Below, one piece after another: positions 23,360 through 35,097 of a stretch of 64,000 nucleotides of DNA. The first letter of the stretch is position 1, and each line of letters opens with the position of its first letter. The DNA is taken from contig CM072339.1 in assembly GCA_036874045.1 (NCBI GenBank), positions 5,773,501 to 5,837,500 of the forward strand, given 5' to 3'. The translations under genes were made by a program, and so were the position numbers. The notes below the pieces were generated by a model that ran no database searches, was not told where the DNA came from, and saw nothing but the letters and a program-made list of their open reading frames with translations. Source of the stretch: Cymodocea nodosa. Lineage: Eukaryota; Streptophyta; Magnoliopsida; Alismatales; Cymodoceaceae.

Positions 23360-23587
23360 GTATATAATTAATTTTTGTAATTTACTTTATATTAAGAGTT
23401 TATGAGCACAGAGACTTGTTCTCCTAGCACTAAACGATTAGTAAGAACACCTACACAAATTATTCAATACAAAGGCATACTGAAATATTTTTTGAATTAG
23501 ACTTTAAATATACTCCATAGAGGTATATGTAAGTAGTTATGCTAATTTTATCTTTGTTTAAATTTTGTTTATGTTGCTAAAATACAG
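23360..23587 (+). other. Putative leader intron
   Basis: Donor AAACTG/GTATATAA at 23360 and acceptor AAAATACAG at 23587, with a T-rich stretch before the acceptor. The spliced leader would place the ATG 11 bases into the second exon. Confidence 0.45.
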
Positions 23588-23598
23588 AATCACAAGAG

Positions 23599-24493
23599 AT
23601 GGAATTGATGGAATTACCACTAAATGTATTGAGAGAAGTACTAAGTAACTTATCAACTAAAGATCTGTGTAGATTGTGTTGTGTATCACGACAAATTAAA
23701 GAATGTGTCAGAGAAAAGTATTTTCATGGACTACAAGCTACAAAGATAACTAATATTAAAGATGGAATTTTATGGAAGTCATTTAATTGTAGTTCAATCA
23801 GTTATGAATATCTAAACATAGAAGAAACTACTAGAATTCTACCCAATACATTAGAAGGAATAGATCATATTATAGGAATAGATGAATGATTGATTGTTTA
23901 TAAAACCAAACCAAAGTATGCTATTCTGTTACTTGATATTTTGATTAGAAATCATATTACTAGAAAATAATGGAATATAGAAGGCCTAATAGGTTTGAAT
24001 TACTAATTGAAAATTATGGGTCAGCTTTAACATTTTCTAATAAAAAATCAACTATTCCTGAAAAATTATATTATTGGAGATCAACTGGAAATTGGGATGA
24101 AGATCTATGTTTAAGTATCATTTTTTGAATAGGTCATGGAATGAAAACATTATGATATATCTAGGAGAGAAAGCATTAGTTAACAATATACATGTCATAC
24201 TTGATTGATATATATATCTAGTCACGAATATATCAGTTACATTTAGATCTGATTTATACATAGTAAGCATAGACAATTATGAGGATGAATTAATAGAAAT
24301 ATTACCTATACCTAATGATATAGCCAAACCACCATCTATAGAACATGACAAAATTCAATTAGGAGTGTGGTATAATGAATCTAATGATCCTACTCTATGT
24401 TTAATAAGATGGTGGGATGAATTGATGAAATTTCAAATATAGATTATAAAAGACTTGAATGAATGGAAGTGGGAAGAGGAATATATTGAAATA
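23599..24493 (+). pseudogene. F-box-like protein gene, decayed after codon 97
   Basis: ATG at 23599 opens 96 codons (MELMELPLNVLREVLSNL, then LSTKDLCRLCCVSRQIKECV) ending at a stop at 23887-23889. Residues 4-45 have the Leu/Pro/Leu, hydrophobic spacing and Cys/Val-Ser-Arg pattern of an F-box, which binds SKP1 in SCF ubiquitin ligases. Past the stop, protein-like frames continue with few breaks: NRFELLIENYGSALTF near 23985, SWNENIMIYLGEKALV near 24135, EILPIPNDIAKPPSIEH near 24298 and LGVWYNESNDPTLCLIRWW near 24360. The original protein was probably about 300 residues. No known substrate domain is recognised. A short F-box protein could still be made. Confidence 0.5.
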
Positions 24494-24507
24494 TAAGTAG
24501 AAATAGA

Positions 24508-26153
24508 TGTTGAGTATTTTGTTTTAATGATGTGTGCTAAACGAATGTAATAATATTTACTCAATTACTATTGTTTGTGAAAGTAAATTAAGAACATCAA
24601 TTAATACAAAAAAAGTTTACTGATGTAAATACTTGTTTGTTATGGATCTGAAATTATATTAAGTTAAATAATTAGTCGTTAAATTATACTAACTTTTCAT
24701 TTAACTAAACATTAAGTTAATGTATGTTTTTATTGTAAAGTTTGATATATTTTAAAGTTATATTTTTTGTATCATGTACAGTGCATGTTAAAGACAACTT
24801 GTTAAGTTAATGCGTTATTTGTATAGAGATCATATGAGAACTCATTGAGTTATAAGCTTAAAAGTTAAAATAAGTCACGTGAGAACTTGTTAAGTTAGTG
24901 AGCAAAAGAAAGAGATAAACTAGTTAAGTTAGTATTGTGCACGTGGTGAAATGAAAGTTTACGAATGTTATATTGTATCACGTGAGTTACACATGTTTAA
25001 CTCGTTAAGTTAACATAACTAAACATATTGAGTTGCTATATTGAACACTAAGGCAATACGTTAGGCTAGCGTTATAAACTTAAAGTTATTATTCTTGCAC
25101 GTGGTAAATACCTTATTGTAAAAACATTTGTTTATTACTAGATCGGTGAGTTATCAAGATTTTCGAATACTTAGAAAACTTAACTATCTGATACTTAAAC
25201 TATTTTCAGTGAGTTAGCATTTAACCTTTCAAAAGAAATGTTAAGCTAGTTCGTTGAGTTAACTGTAACACCACGAAGCTGGTTCCTTAAGTTAGCATAA
25301 CACCACAAACTTAGTTCGTTGAGTTAGCTACAATACTTGTCACGTAATTTGGCACATGATGAACTCGTTGAGTTAGATACGTTAAGTTATAAATCTACTT
25401 GTTTTACTCGTTTAGTTAACATTAACACAACGACTTGTTTATTACACTTGATGAAAAATTTTGGATGTTAAAGTTTATTTTGTAAGAAATTTTTTAGAGA
25501 TCCAGAATTGACGATTAAAGAAAATTTGAAAGAAAAACGTGGGTCAGAAAAAGTGTATTTCGATGAAGGAAAAAGAGAAGACATGAAAAGTAGAAAACTG
25601 ATTGTAGTTAAATGTGGAGGATATGCATGAAGTGAATATACAACATAAAAGGCATAGAATTCTCATTGATCAATTATCCCTACACACCAAATGAAATATA
25701 TTTTCAGAGATCAAAACACCTCTCTAGGAAAAAGCTCTTAGATAGAAGAAAATTCAATGAATTAGAAAAAGTCAAATATATGTCACTAAAGATTTGAAGA
25801 ATCAGATAGAAGCAAATTTGATGAAGTAGAGAAAGTCAGATATTTGTCACTAAAGAATTGCAAAAGAAGAAGAAGTAAAAGAAGAAGAAGAACAAGGAGA
25901 AATGTTTTAAATTCTGCAAATTATTTTCTTTGTTTGTAGTGATTAAATTGATTAAATAAAACATGATATCATTATATAATTGCATCTACAATTTCTGAGG
26001 AGAATTGAATTGTATATTGTAATTGAAACCTTGAATAAAATTATTTGATTAAAACAATGTCTCGACTTGTTTTTAATTTTGAAGTTACAATTATATTTAA
26101 ATATGTTGAAAAACACAATTCACTCCCCTCTTGTGTAGTCATTCGATCCTACA
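24508..26153 (+). repeat. SIRE-like Copia LTR family A, 1646 bp (5' LTR of a plus-strand element)
   Basis: Starts TGTTGAGTATTTTG and ends TTCGATCCTACA, followed by a primer site and gag. It contains several CACGTG words and TCGTTGAGTTA motifs. The minus-oriented copy at 13049-14590 matches along its length, and both carry the same purine/CTT-rich segment (here about 25862-25895). Confidence 0.8.
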
Positions 26154-26212
26154 AGTGGTATCAGAGTTGGTTAATAATCTTACAAGTGGTATCAGAGTTG
26201 GTTAATAGTCTT
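26151..26212 (+). other. Tandemly duplicated Copia primer-binding site
   Basis: Two 31-base units (26151-26181 and 26182-26212), each with ACAAGTGGTATCAGAGTTGG followed by TTAATA. They differ at very few positions. The first unit overlaps the LTR end (ACA); TGGTATCAGAGT occurs at 26156-26167 and again 31 bases on. Either could have served as the tRNA-Met primer site. Confidence 0.85.
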
Positions 26213-26383
26213 TGATATAAAGTCGATACCAACTTAATTAATATTAAAGCTTATTCTACATTCCTTGTTTTTAAATAGAAATTAATATCTTAGCATACGT
26301 TTAACTTTGTTGATTTTAGGCTTAAGTTGTTTTTAAAGTTGTAAATTGTTTAAAATCAAATAGGTTGAAAAATCTAAGGTAAG

Positions 26384-27085
26384 ATGGCTATTGGAAATGG
26401 TAATTTTTCTTTATATGAAAGTCAAAATCGTAATGGTCCTCCTTTATTTGATGGAATACATTTTGAATATTGGAAATATAGGATGACAATCTTTCTTCAA
26501 AGTATAGATCACAAGTTGTGGTTCATGATTTCTAAATCATATACTCCATTAACTACTTCTTATAATACTTAGATAATTACTAAAAAAGAAAATAAAACTC
26601 TGAATGATAAAGGCTTAAATATCTTATTTTATGCATTGAGTTATGAACAATTCAGTAAAGTGTTGGCATATAAATCTGCTTATGAGGTGTGGCACGCATT
26701 AGAAGTTTCATATGAAGATACCTCTTAAGTTAAAGAGAATATGATTAACATGTTAATTCATAAGTATGAACTTTTTAAGATGCATGAAGACAAAAGTATT
26801 TCTGAAATGTTTTTCAGATTCCTAGATATTATATACTATTTAAAATGCTTAGGAAAGAATTTTGAATAGAAGAATTTAGTGAGAAAAATTCTCAAATCCC
26901 TAAGTTCTAAATGGTCTTAGAAAGTGACATCAATTGAGGAATCACGAGACTTAAATATTTATACTATAAATGAACTTATAGGAAATTTAACTACTTAAGA
27001 AGTTCAATTAAATGATTCACTAAGTTACAACAAATTAAAAATGAAGAAAGAAATAGCATTCGAAATTAATTCAGATTCTGAAATT
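26384..27085 (+). pseudogene. SIRE-like Copia gag, N-terminal part
   Basis: ATG at 26384 starts MAIGNGNFSLYESQN, then PPLFDGIHFEYWKYRM, the usual start of a SIRE-type gag. It continues with VWHALEVSYE, NMINMLIHKYELFKMHEDKS and VRKILKSLSSKW (UBN2-type gag core), with several stop codons. The text closely parallels the minus-strand gag at 32014-33782. It ends at a junction near 27085 with a truncated LTR; the zinc knuckle and protease are missing. Confidence 0.8.
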
Positions 27086-27087
27086 AG

Positions 27088-27855
27088 ACTTGGTTTTTGA
27101 GATTGGGATCCTCTATTGTAATGTAGTTCGTACGCTCTATTAGTAGTCGAACTCTGTTGTCTTTCACGTTCAACATGTTCATCCACTTGATCCATAATCC
27201 ATAATCCATAATCCACGTACTAATTTTCTCTTTAATCCAAATTACTTTCTATTTAAATTTCCACTTTCTTCACTAACATTTTGAGTTTCCACGATCTCCA
27301 CTCGTAGATTCACCGAAACTTTATCTTCCTAGAGTCTTGTAGAATATCTTCTAAGTCTTCGATTTAGTCGAACATTTATCCTTTAACTCCTGTCAAAACT
27401 TGAACACTTATCATTTAACTCTTCGAGTTTTTGCACCTGCAAAACATATGACTAAACAAGGAAACTTATCTGTTCATTAGTCCTTTTATAAAACTCGAAC
27501 ATTTATCTATCCATACGTATAAAAACTCGAACAGTTATCTAACTATTCGATTTTTCATTACCGAACGCACATGGAAAACACGTGACAACTTAAAACATTA
27601 AAAACACACGTGCGGATAACTTAACTATACGAGTTTTTAACATAAAGTATTTGACAAAAACGAAACGTTAACTATTCGAAAGTTTAACTATTGCAAATCT
27701 AGCTCTTCGGAAATCTTTAATTTATCCGACATAAAAATGAAACTTTCCGATAATCTGTTAACTATTATAGTTACAGAAATATACATAGAGAATATTATGT
27801 AGAATTATTTAAATACATTAATAAAGCATACATCATCAAAATTAAATACCTAACA
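27088..27855 (-). repeat. Truncated 3' LTR (family B) of the inserted minus-strand Copia
   Basis: Matches 34337-35097 nearly base for base, ending on the plus strand in ATACCTAACA. About 440 bases of the LTR's far end, present at 33886-34330, are missing. The missing part coincides with the loss of the neighbouring gag 3' end and protease, so one deletion probably removed both. Confidence 0.85.
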
Positions 27856-27872
27856 ATCTCCCCCTTTTTTTA
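27856..27872 (-). other. Polypurine tract of the minus-strand Copia
   Basis: On the minus strand an A-run and GGGGGAGAT lie directly before the TGTTAGG LTR start. This confirms the element's direction and that 27088-27855 is its 3' LTR. Confidence 0.75.
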
Positions 27873-28840
27873 TTCTTTTGTTTTATATTTCTTCAGTAAT
27901 AACTGCTTCTTCTTGAATGGTCGGTTGGATTTCCTTCATTCATATCAACGGTGATGATTTCTTTCCCTACGCGATACGTGCAAACGTGGTTTTTCTCTTC
28001 CAACTATCTATTCCTGCAACCGCTACAATGGCATATTAGAAAATATATAGTCCGTGGAGTTACAGATAACTCAACGAACTTTCTTCGTTGATTTAACTAT
28101 AAAATACGTGCATAAATTTAACTATCTGATGCTCAAGTGCATTTCGGATAGTTACAGCTAACTCACCAATATATAACTTAAGTAAATCTACCAGATCTCA
28201 ACACGTGTCAGCAGCAGTTTAATCATAAAATAACATTTCGGAGAGTTACAGGTTTAACTATCCGATGCTCAGATGCATTTCAGATAGTTACAGCTAACTC
28301 ACCAAAAATCCACTTAAGTCAATTTCCCAGAACATGACACGTGTCCTCAGCTATTTTATAAAATAAAAAGAGATTTCGGAAAGTTACAAGTATAACTATC
28401 CGATGTCCAATTGCAATTTCGGATAGTTATAGATAACTCACCGAAATTTCACTTAAGTCATTCATTATGGTTTCGACACATGTACTTCAGGAAATAATAA
28501 AATATTCTCTCAAAACATAATTGTTCGGTTATTTAAACATAACTATCCGATACATATTCGGTATGTTAAACATAACTATCCGAATTTGTTCGGTATGTTA
28601 ACATAACTGTCTGAAATATCAAAAAATTTGAATACTTAAAAATTTCACAGCCTGCAACTTACCAACAGTTCATAAATGTACTAAATTAACATTAATTCCC
28701 CCAAATTAAGCAAATTCTTCAATTAAAGCATATAATAGTGCAATTATATCATAATGGCTTAATTCTTATATGATAAGCTAAAAGTTATGCAATTAACCAT
28801 CATTTAACCGTTAATAATATGCACTTTTTCATTCTAAACA
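27873..28840 (-). repeat. Family F LTR piece inserted in Copia pol
   Basis: Plus-strand end ATTCTAAACA at 28840 is the inverted TGTTTAGAAT start of family F. It breaks into reverse transcriptase coding sequence on its right. The other end is lost against the Copia polypurine tract, so a deletion took the RT C-terminus and RNase H. It carries an array of AACTATCCGA/TCGGATAGTT inverted pairs (about 28120-28620). Confidence 0.75.
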
Positions 28841-30215
28841 ATATCCACTTAAAAAAGCAAGCTTAACATCCATTTGATATAATTTGAAATCCATATAACA
28901 AGCATATGCTAACAAAATTCATATTGATTCTAATCTAGCAATAGGAGCAAATGTTTCATCATAGTCAATTCCTTCCTTTTGCTTGTAACCTTGAGCAACT
29001 AATCTAGCTTTATTTTTAACTATATGTCCATCTTGATCTACTTTGTTTCTAAATACCCACCTTGTTCCTATTATGGATTGATTTTCAGGTGGTGGAACTA
29101 GATCCCATACCTCATTTCTTATAAATTGATTTAGCTCATCTTACATAGCTAAATACCAAAATTCGTCTTCTAAGGCATCTTCAATTTTCTTAGGTTCTAG
29201 TAAAGAAACAAATGAATAAGCCCCATAAATGTTGACTACTGATGACCTAGTCCTAACTCCTTGATTAGGATCGCCTATTATCTGATCAATAGGATGAGAT
29301 GAAGCATAACGCCAATTTCTATATTGTTCCATATTTTCTATAGGTATGACATTATTTTCTTCTAAATTTTCATCATTCAAACTTAGATTTCTTATTCCAT
29401 CAGATAATTTATCAATTTCTCTGTCAACATCATTTGGTACTATTTCTGGGAGAATTTCTGAATCAAAGTTTTTAGCATGTCTTAAATCCAAATGAGAATT
29501 TTCATGAAATTTCACATGTAGGGTTTCCTCAATGGTTTTTGTTGATTTATTATAAACTCTATATGCTTTACTTCTAATGGAATAACCAACAAAAATCCCT
29601 TCATCTAATTTGGCTTTAAATTTGTCTCTTCGTTCCTTAGTGTTTAAAATAAAACATTTATACCCAAAGGGTTTTAATTAACTTATTTTGGGAACCCTGT
29701 TATACCATATCTCATAAGGAGTTTTATCTAAAATTGGTCTTAGATGTACTCTATTTATAACATAGCATGCTGTATGAACTGCTTCTGCCTAGAGAAAAAG
29801 GGATAATTTATTCTCATTTAACATGGTTCTGGACATTTCCTAAAGTGATTTCTTCTTACGTTCTACTATCCCATTTTGTGAAGGAGCTCTTGGAAATGAG
29901 TACTTATGATCTATGCCTAATTCTTTACAAAAGGTGTCCATTTGATCATTATCAAATTCTTTACAGTCAAAAAAAGATTTTATCTCTTGGAACCCATTTT
30001 TGAGTGGGTCCAAGAATTTCAGAGAGAGTCATATCAAAATAATCCATATTTTTAGATTTCAACTTATTTATTTTCTGATAATTATTTTTGCGTTTCTTTC
30101 TCTTAGTGTTATAATTATCAGAACGTTTATCTCCATGTAAACCAAAGTTGAAATTTTCATTTCTAACATTATTTGATTTCCAATATCCGATATTCTATAA
30201 ATATGAAGAAAATTA
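28841..30215 (-). pseudogene. SIRE-like Copia pol (integrase end and RT start) of the inserted element
   Basis: Minus strand, right to left: a protease-linker trace GPTQKWVP near 30010, then a jump to the integrase end (HKYSFPRAPSQNGIVERK near 29905-29850). Linker text follows, including a 124-codon open stretch 29515-29141 (MKFHENSHLDLRHAKN to ALEDEFWYLAM). Reverse transcriptase then starts with [22 protein letters not shown] (about 29105-29050), [19 protein letters not shown] and QMDV near 28860. It is cut at 28840 by an LTR. An internal deletion near 29995 removed most of the integrase. Broken by frame shifts and not functional. Confidence 0.8.
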
Positions 30216-32013
30216 TGTTAGGACCTTAGTATTTTGATAATGAAAAACCTATGCGAGGAAACATATTGCATTTCGCAGTTAAGTCAGTGCAGCATTAGAT
30301 CAGAAGGCAGATAGAACAAATTCCATGTAGATGAACAGATGGAGATGTTTTCAAATAATACTGTCTTAAACTTACAGGAAAATCGGACAGTTACAGGTCC
30401 GAAGAGTAAGTTTAAAACAGCAGCAATACTATCAGACAGTTAGAAGAATAACTATCCGAAATTGTAAAGCCTTCGGAGAGTTATTTTATCAAACAGTTAA
30501 GGGGATTGAATGATCGTATAGTTAAGGAGTTAACTATCCGAAAGCTTAAAGGACTTTTCGGAGAGTTACAGGTATAACTATCCGAAAGTTAAATCATTCA
30601 ACAAACCACGTGCAGAAATACAAAACGGAAGCTTAAAGGACTTGTCGGAGAGTTAGATAACTATTCGAGTTTTCTTTTTGGAGAGTTAGATAACTATTTG
30701 AGTTTTTTGGTAAGTTACAGGCATAACTTTTCAGAACTTAAGTCATTTTATTACGCACGTGCAAAATGGAGATGCCGGCAGTTGAAAGCTTAAAAGGGAA
30801 AATCGGAGAGTTAGAAAGATAACTATCTGAAATTTCAAGAGAGTTTCGATGAGTTACAGTTTAACTATCCAAAACTTAAATCATTGAATTTCCCACGTGC
30901 AGAATTCCAGATAGATGCTCAAATGGGTTTTCGAAGAGTTAGAAAGATAACTATCTAAAATTTCAAAAGAGTTTCAGTGAGTTACAGTTTAACCATCTGA
31001 AACTTAAGTCACTGAATTTCTCATGTGTAGAATTCCAGAAAGAAGTGCAAATAAGCTTTCGGAGAGTTAGAAAGATAACTATCCGAAATCCTAAAGCGTT
31101 TCGGTGAGTTACAAGGATAACCATCCGAAACTTAAGTCAGCCTTTATGCACGTGCTGAATTAAAGCAATCGGAAAGTTAACAGAGACAAACTATCTGACA
31201 AGTATATAACTGTTCGGTGAGTTACAGTTACAAGTATCCGATTGGATGACAGCTCACATTTAAATATTCTGGAATCCTACCTGGCAGTAAAGGTTAAGTG
31301 ATCTTTCGGTGAGTTACAGTTATTCTTCGGAGAGTTGCATAGCTAACCATCCGAAAGAACAGGAAAATCGTTAAGATATCTTGAAACGATTTTTTCTGAA
31401 CGGTCACTTGCAGTATTGGGACTTGATCCTAATCAAGTACAGTAGAATACACCCGTTGGAGGAAAATATGATTGTTGTACATATCAAGTATATATTCAAA
31501 ATACAGACAACGGATATACAGATATACATAGTGAGCTACACTAAAAATTCCAATTACACTCAAGTTTGCAAACAATGAAGAATATTCAGAAGATCTATTG
31601 CAGAAAAATCTCTTGCGCCAAAACTCTGATTGAAGGTTTAAAGTTGTTGGTTTGTGGCTTCAACCTGAAAGCTACATACAGTGTTGGTTTTAGTTTCGAC
31701 CTGAAAACTCTAGAGGTTGGTTTACTGAAGTTTTTACCTGAAAACTTCTGTGTAGTTGGTTCTTGCTTTGACCTGAAAGCAAGTGTGTAAGTGTTGAAAC
31801 ACTTAGTGAAGCGCAAGTGAATCTTGGAGGTGGACTAGCCAAATTGGTGAACCACCTAAAAATTTGCTTTGTATTTCTTATCTCTATTGATTTGCATTAT
31901 TAGTTTCATCTCATTACATTTTTGTTGAATCATTCGATTCAACATTAAAAGAATTTTAAAACTACACACTTTCACCATTCACCCCTCCTCTGGTGAGCCT
32001 ATCGATCCTAACA
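30216..32013 (+). repeat. Solo LTR of SIRE-like Copia family C, 1798 bp, with repeated hairpin motifs
   Basis: Starts TGTTAGGACCTTAG and ends GATCCTAACA. Flanks are AATTA (30211-30215) and AATTG (32014-32018), a likely TSD with one mismatch. It interrupts the minus-strand Copia between gag and pol. From about 30400 to 31360 the word family TTTCGGAGAGTTA...AACTATCCGAAA recurs many times. Small open frames at 31381-31816 are LTR sequence: they overlap, lie on both strands and have an internal repeat, so no gene is called. Confidence 0.8.
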
Positions 32014-33782
32014 AATTGATCAAGAATATTAAAATTCTCAAATGTCTTAGCTTGATTCTTCTGAAGATTTCTTTTGAAATTCTTGCATCGTGTGCTATCA
32101 TTTATATGTTGCATTTCATCAATTCGCACATATTTTTCTCCCTTTTTGATTACACACGGAAAAGTTTTTCTCTTACTATTCTTAGTACTGGAAATAAAGA
32201 CATTATTTTTAGTAGTACCATCATGCAATATATAATTTTCAACAAATACATCGTGTAAACCAATACCATGTTTTTCTACATTTGATATTTTACTACTGAG
32301 TTCATTTGTTAAAGTTTGACTATTATTCCATTTACTTAATATAGTCTTTTGATCACATACTTTAATCTTTAACACATCAATTTCTGAATTTAAATCAGTA
32401 ATAGTCAGTTCAAATTTTTTAATTTCACAAATCATTTTCTTTTTATCAACAATTAAATTTTCACAATCAACATGCAATTTTCTTTCTATAGTAGTGAACT
32501 TTAAAATTTCCTGTGCATGACTTTGATTTTCTTCTTTAAATTTATTCAACTTAGAGTTTAGAAAATCAATCTTATTTTCAGATTCATCTAGCATTTTCCT
32601 AGTGTCCTTTCTTTCTATTTTGACTTTCTTATATTTTCTAGCCAGTCTATTGTATTCAACAAGTAATCCATCAAAACTTTCAACATTAGCATTTTGATCA
32701 GAAGATACCTCACTGGATTTTGCCATAAAGCATACATTTGCTAGATTTTCTTCTGAATCTGATGTTGATGAGGATTCATTGTCTGATGTTGAATCCTTTG
32801 TTTCTTCACTTTGTGAAGCTGAAGAGTCATCCCATGTCACTTTAAGCGCTCTTCTCTTTTTGAATTTCTTATTCCTGAAATTACTCCTCGAATTCTTCTT
32901 ATCTTTGTTGAGAGGACAATCAGTTTGAAAGTGACCCAGCCTATTGCACTTGTAGCATATACTTTTGTCTTTCGTGAATGACTTCTTCTCCATATCTCTA
33001 GATGTCTTTGTTGACCTGAAGTTCCTGCGTTTCTTCAACAGATTTCTAAATTTTCTAGTCAACAACAATAAATCATCGTTAGAATCACTAGTAACTTCTG
33101 AGACTTTATCAGCCTCAAAAGCCAGATCCTTTCTAGGATTTTTCCCTTTTGGATCTAAATGTTGTACTTCATAGGCTGTTAGATTTCCTATTAGATCATC
33201 GAGAGTATATGTATTTAAGTCTTTGGACTCTTCAATAGATGTTGTCTTTTGAGCCCAAATTTTAGTTAAAGATCTAAGGATCTTTCTTACCAAGCATTTT
33301 TCCTCAAATTTCTTGCCTAAAGATTTTAATGAATTTACAATCTCAAGAAAACAAGAAAACATGTCAGAGATACATTCATTTTCGTGCATTTCAAAAAGCT
33401 CATATTTTTGTACTAACATATTGATCTTAGATTCCTTGACCTGATTAGTACCTTCGTTGGCAACTTCTAATGCATGTCATATCTCATATGCAGTTTGATA
33501 TGCAGAAACTTTATTAAATTTATCATGAGATAAAGCACAAAACAAGATGTTTAAACCTTTAGCATTCAGTGTCATTTGCTCCTTTGCATCAAAAGTCCAA
33601 GTATCATATGAAGTCGTAACTAACACTATTGGATTGCTAATTATATGCCATAATTTGAAATCGATTGACTAAAAGAATACTTTCATCCTATATTTCCAGT
33701 AACCATAATTGCTACTTTCGAACATAGGAGGACGATTAGTGGTCTGTCCTTCAGTCATAACTAAGATTTCAGAATTATCCAT
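32014..33782 (-). pseudogene. SIRE-like Copia gag of the inserted minus-strand element
   Basis: ATG at 33782 (MDNSEILVMTEGQTTNRPPM, then YWKYRMKVFF) is followed by stops. A long open frame then runs 33419 to the solo-LTR junction at 32014 (about 470 codons, MLVQKYELFEMHENECISDM onward). The UBN2-type core (LVRKILRSL) is near 33290. A CX2CX4HX4C zinc knuckle, CYKCNRLGHFQTDC, is near 32965-32925. Ser/Asp/Glu-rich and coiled-coil segments follow (about 32830-32340), a known trait of the SIRE/Maximus gag. The last residues before the stop come from the inserted LTR. Gag forms the particle and binds RNA. This is the best-preserved coding stretch in the window. Confidence 0.85.
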
Positions 33783-33871
33783 TTTAAACAGATGATCTGA
33801 AATAAATGATAGGAAAAACCAATTCCTAAATAGAGAAATGAAGGCTTTCGGATGCTTTAAACAGTTTAATT

Positions 33872-33883
33872 GCTCTGATACTA
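33872..33883 (-). other. Primer-binding site of the minus-strand Copia
   Basis: Minus strand TAGTATCAGAGC, one change from TGGTATCAGAGC, two bases inside the LTR end. It confirms 33886-35097 as the 5' LTR. Confidence 0.75.
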
Positions 33884-33885
33884 GT

Positions 33886-35097
33886 TGTAGGATCATCTGT
33901 ATCACAAGAGGGGGGTGAATTGTGTCTTTAGTAATTAAACTAGCGGATAAAACAAGAGCACAAAACACTCGTAAATGTAATTCTATTCTTTTATTTCAAG
34001 ACAGAATTTACAATATCTTTTCAGCTCAATTCCCTTCTTGACGATTTTGATACAGTAATTTTTGATATACAATTCAAATAGGAAAACAAAGCTCTTTTTC
34101 AAAACTAATTTTGAATTGTATAAAACCTGATCTTTATGCATACAGCTCTTTTCTTTCTCTTTGCTCAGCTTTTGTATCTCTTCTTCTCTAGTTGTCGAAT
34201 TTCCAGACTTCTTGCGTTTGCAACTCCTTTTCTAAAATTGCTTGGAATTTCGAACTTCTTCTGATGTTGGAGAACTTTTCAGAATATGAATATTCAAACT
34301 TAACTTTTCAGTTAGGGATCCAGATTGAATATTCAGACTTGGTTTTTGAGATTGGGATCCTCTGTTGTAATGTAGCTTGTACTCTCTATTAGTAGTCGAA
34401 CTCTGTTGTCTTTCACGTTCAGCATGTTCATCCACTTGATCCACAATCCATAATCCACGTACTAATTTTCTCTTTAATCCAAATTACTTTCTATTTAAAT
34501 TTCCACTTTCTTCACTAACATTTTGAGTTTCCACGATCTCCACTCGTAGATTCATCGAAACTTTATCTTCCTAGAGTCTTGTAGAATATCTTCTAAGTCT
34601 TCGATTTAGTCGAACATTTATCCTTTAACTCTTGTCAAAACTCGAGCACTTATCCTTTAACTCTTCGAGTTTTTGCACCTGCAAAACATGTGACTAAAAA
34701 AGGAAACTTATCTGTTCATTAGTCCTTTTATAAAACTCAAACAGTTATCTATCCATGCGTATAAAAACTCGAACATTTATCTAACTATTCGATTTTTCAT
34801 TACCGAACGCACATGGAAAACACGTGACAACTTAAAACATTAAAAACACACGTGTGGATAACTTAACTATACGAGTTTTTAACATAAAGTATTCGACAAA
34901 AACGAAACGTTAACTATCTGAAAGTTTAACTATTGCAAATCTAGCTCTTCGGAAATCTTTAATTTATCCGACATAAAAATGAAACTTTTAGATAATCTAT
35001 TAACTATTATACTTAGAGAAATATACTTAGAGAATATTATGTAGACTTATTTAAATACGTTAATAAAGTATACATCATCAAAATTAAATACCTAACA
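33886..35097 (-). repeat. 5' LTR (family B) of the minus-strand Copia, 1212 bp
   Basis: On the minus strand starts TGTTAGGTATTTAATTTTG at 35097 and ends GATCCTACA at 33886, next to the primer site. The promoter-proximal 760 bases are shared with 27088-27855. Contains an ACACGTGTG word and TCGAGTTTT repeats. Confidence 0.88.

Noticed and set aside
31381..31816. Open frames of 65-74 codons on both strands
   Set aside because: They lie inside the solo LTR 30216-32013, overlap each other, and owe their Leu/Lys-Ala-type repeats to a tandem GTTGGTTT-CTTTGACCTGAAA unit in the LTR. No homology was recognised.
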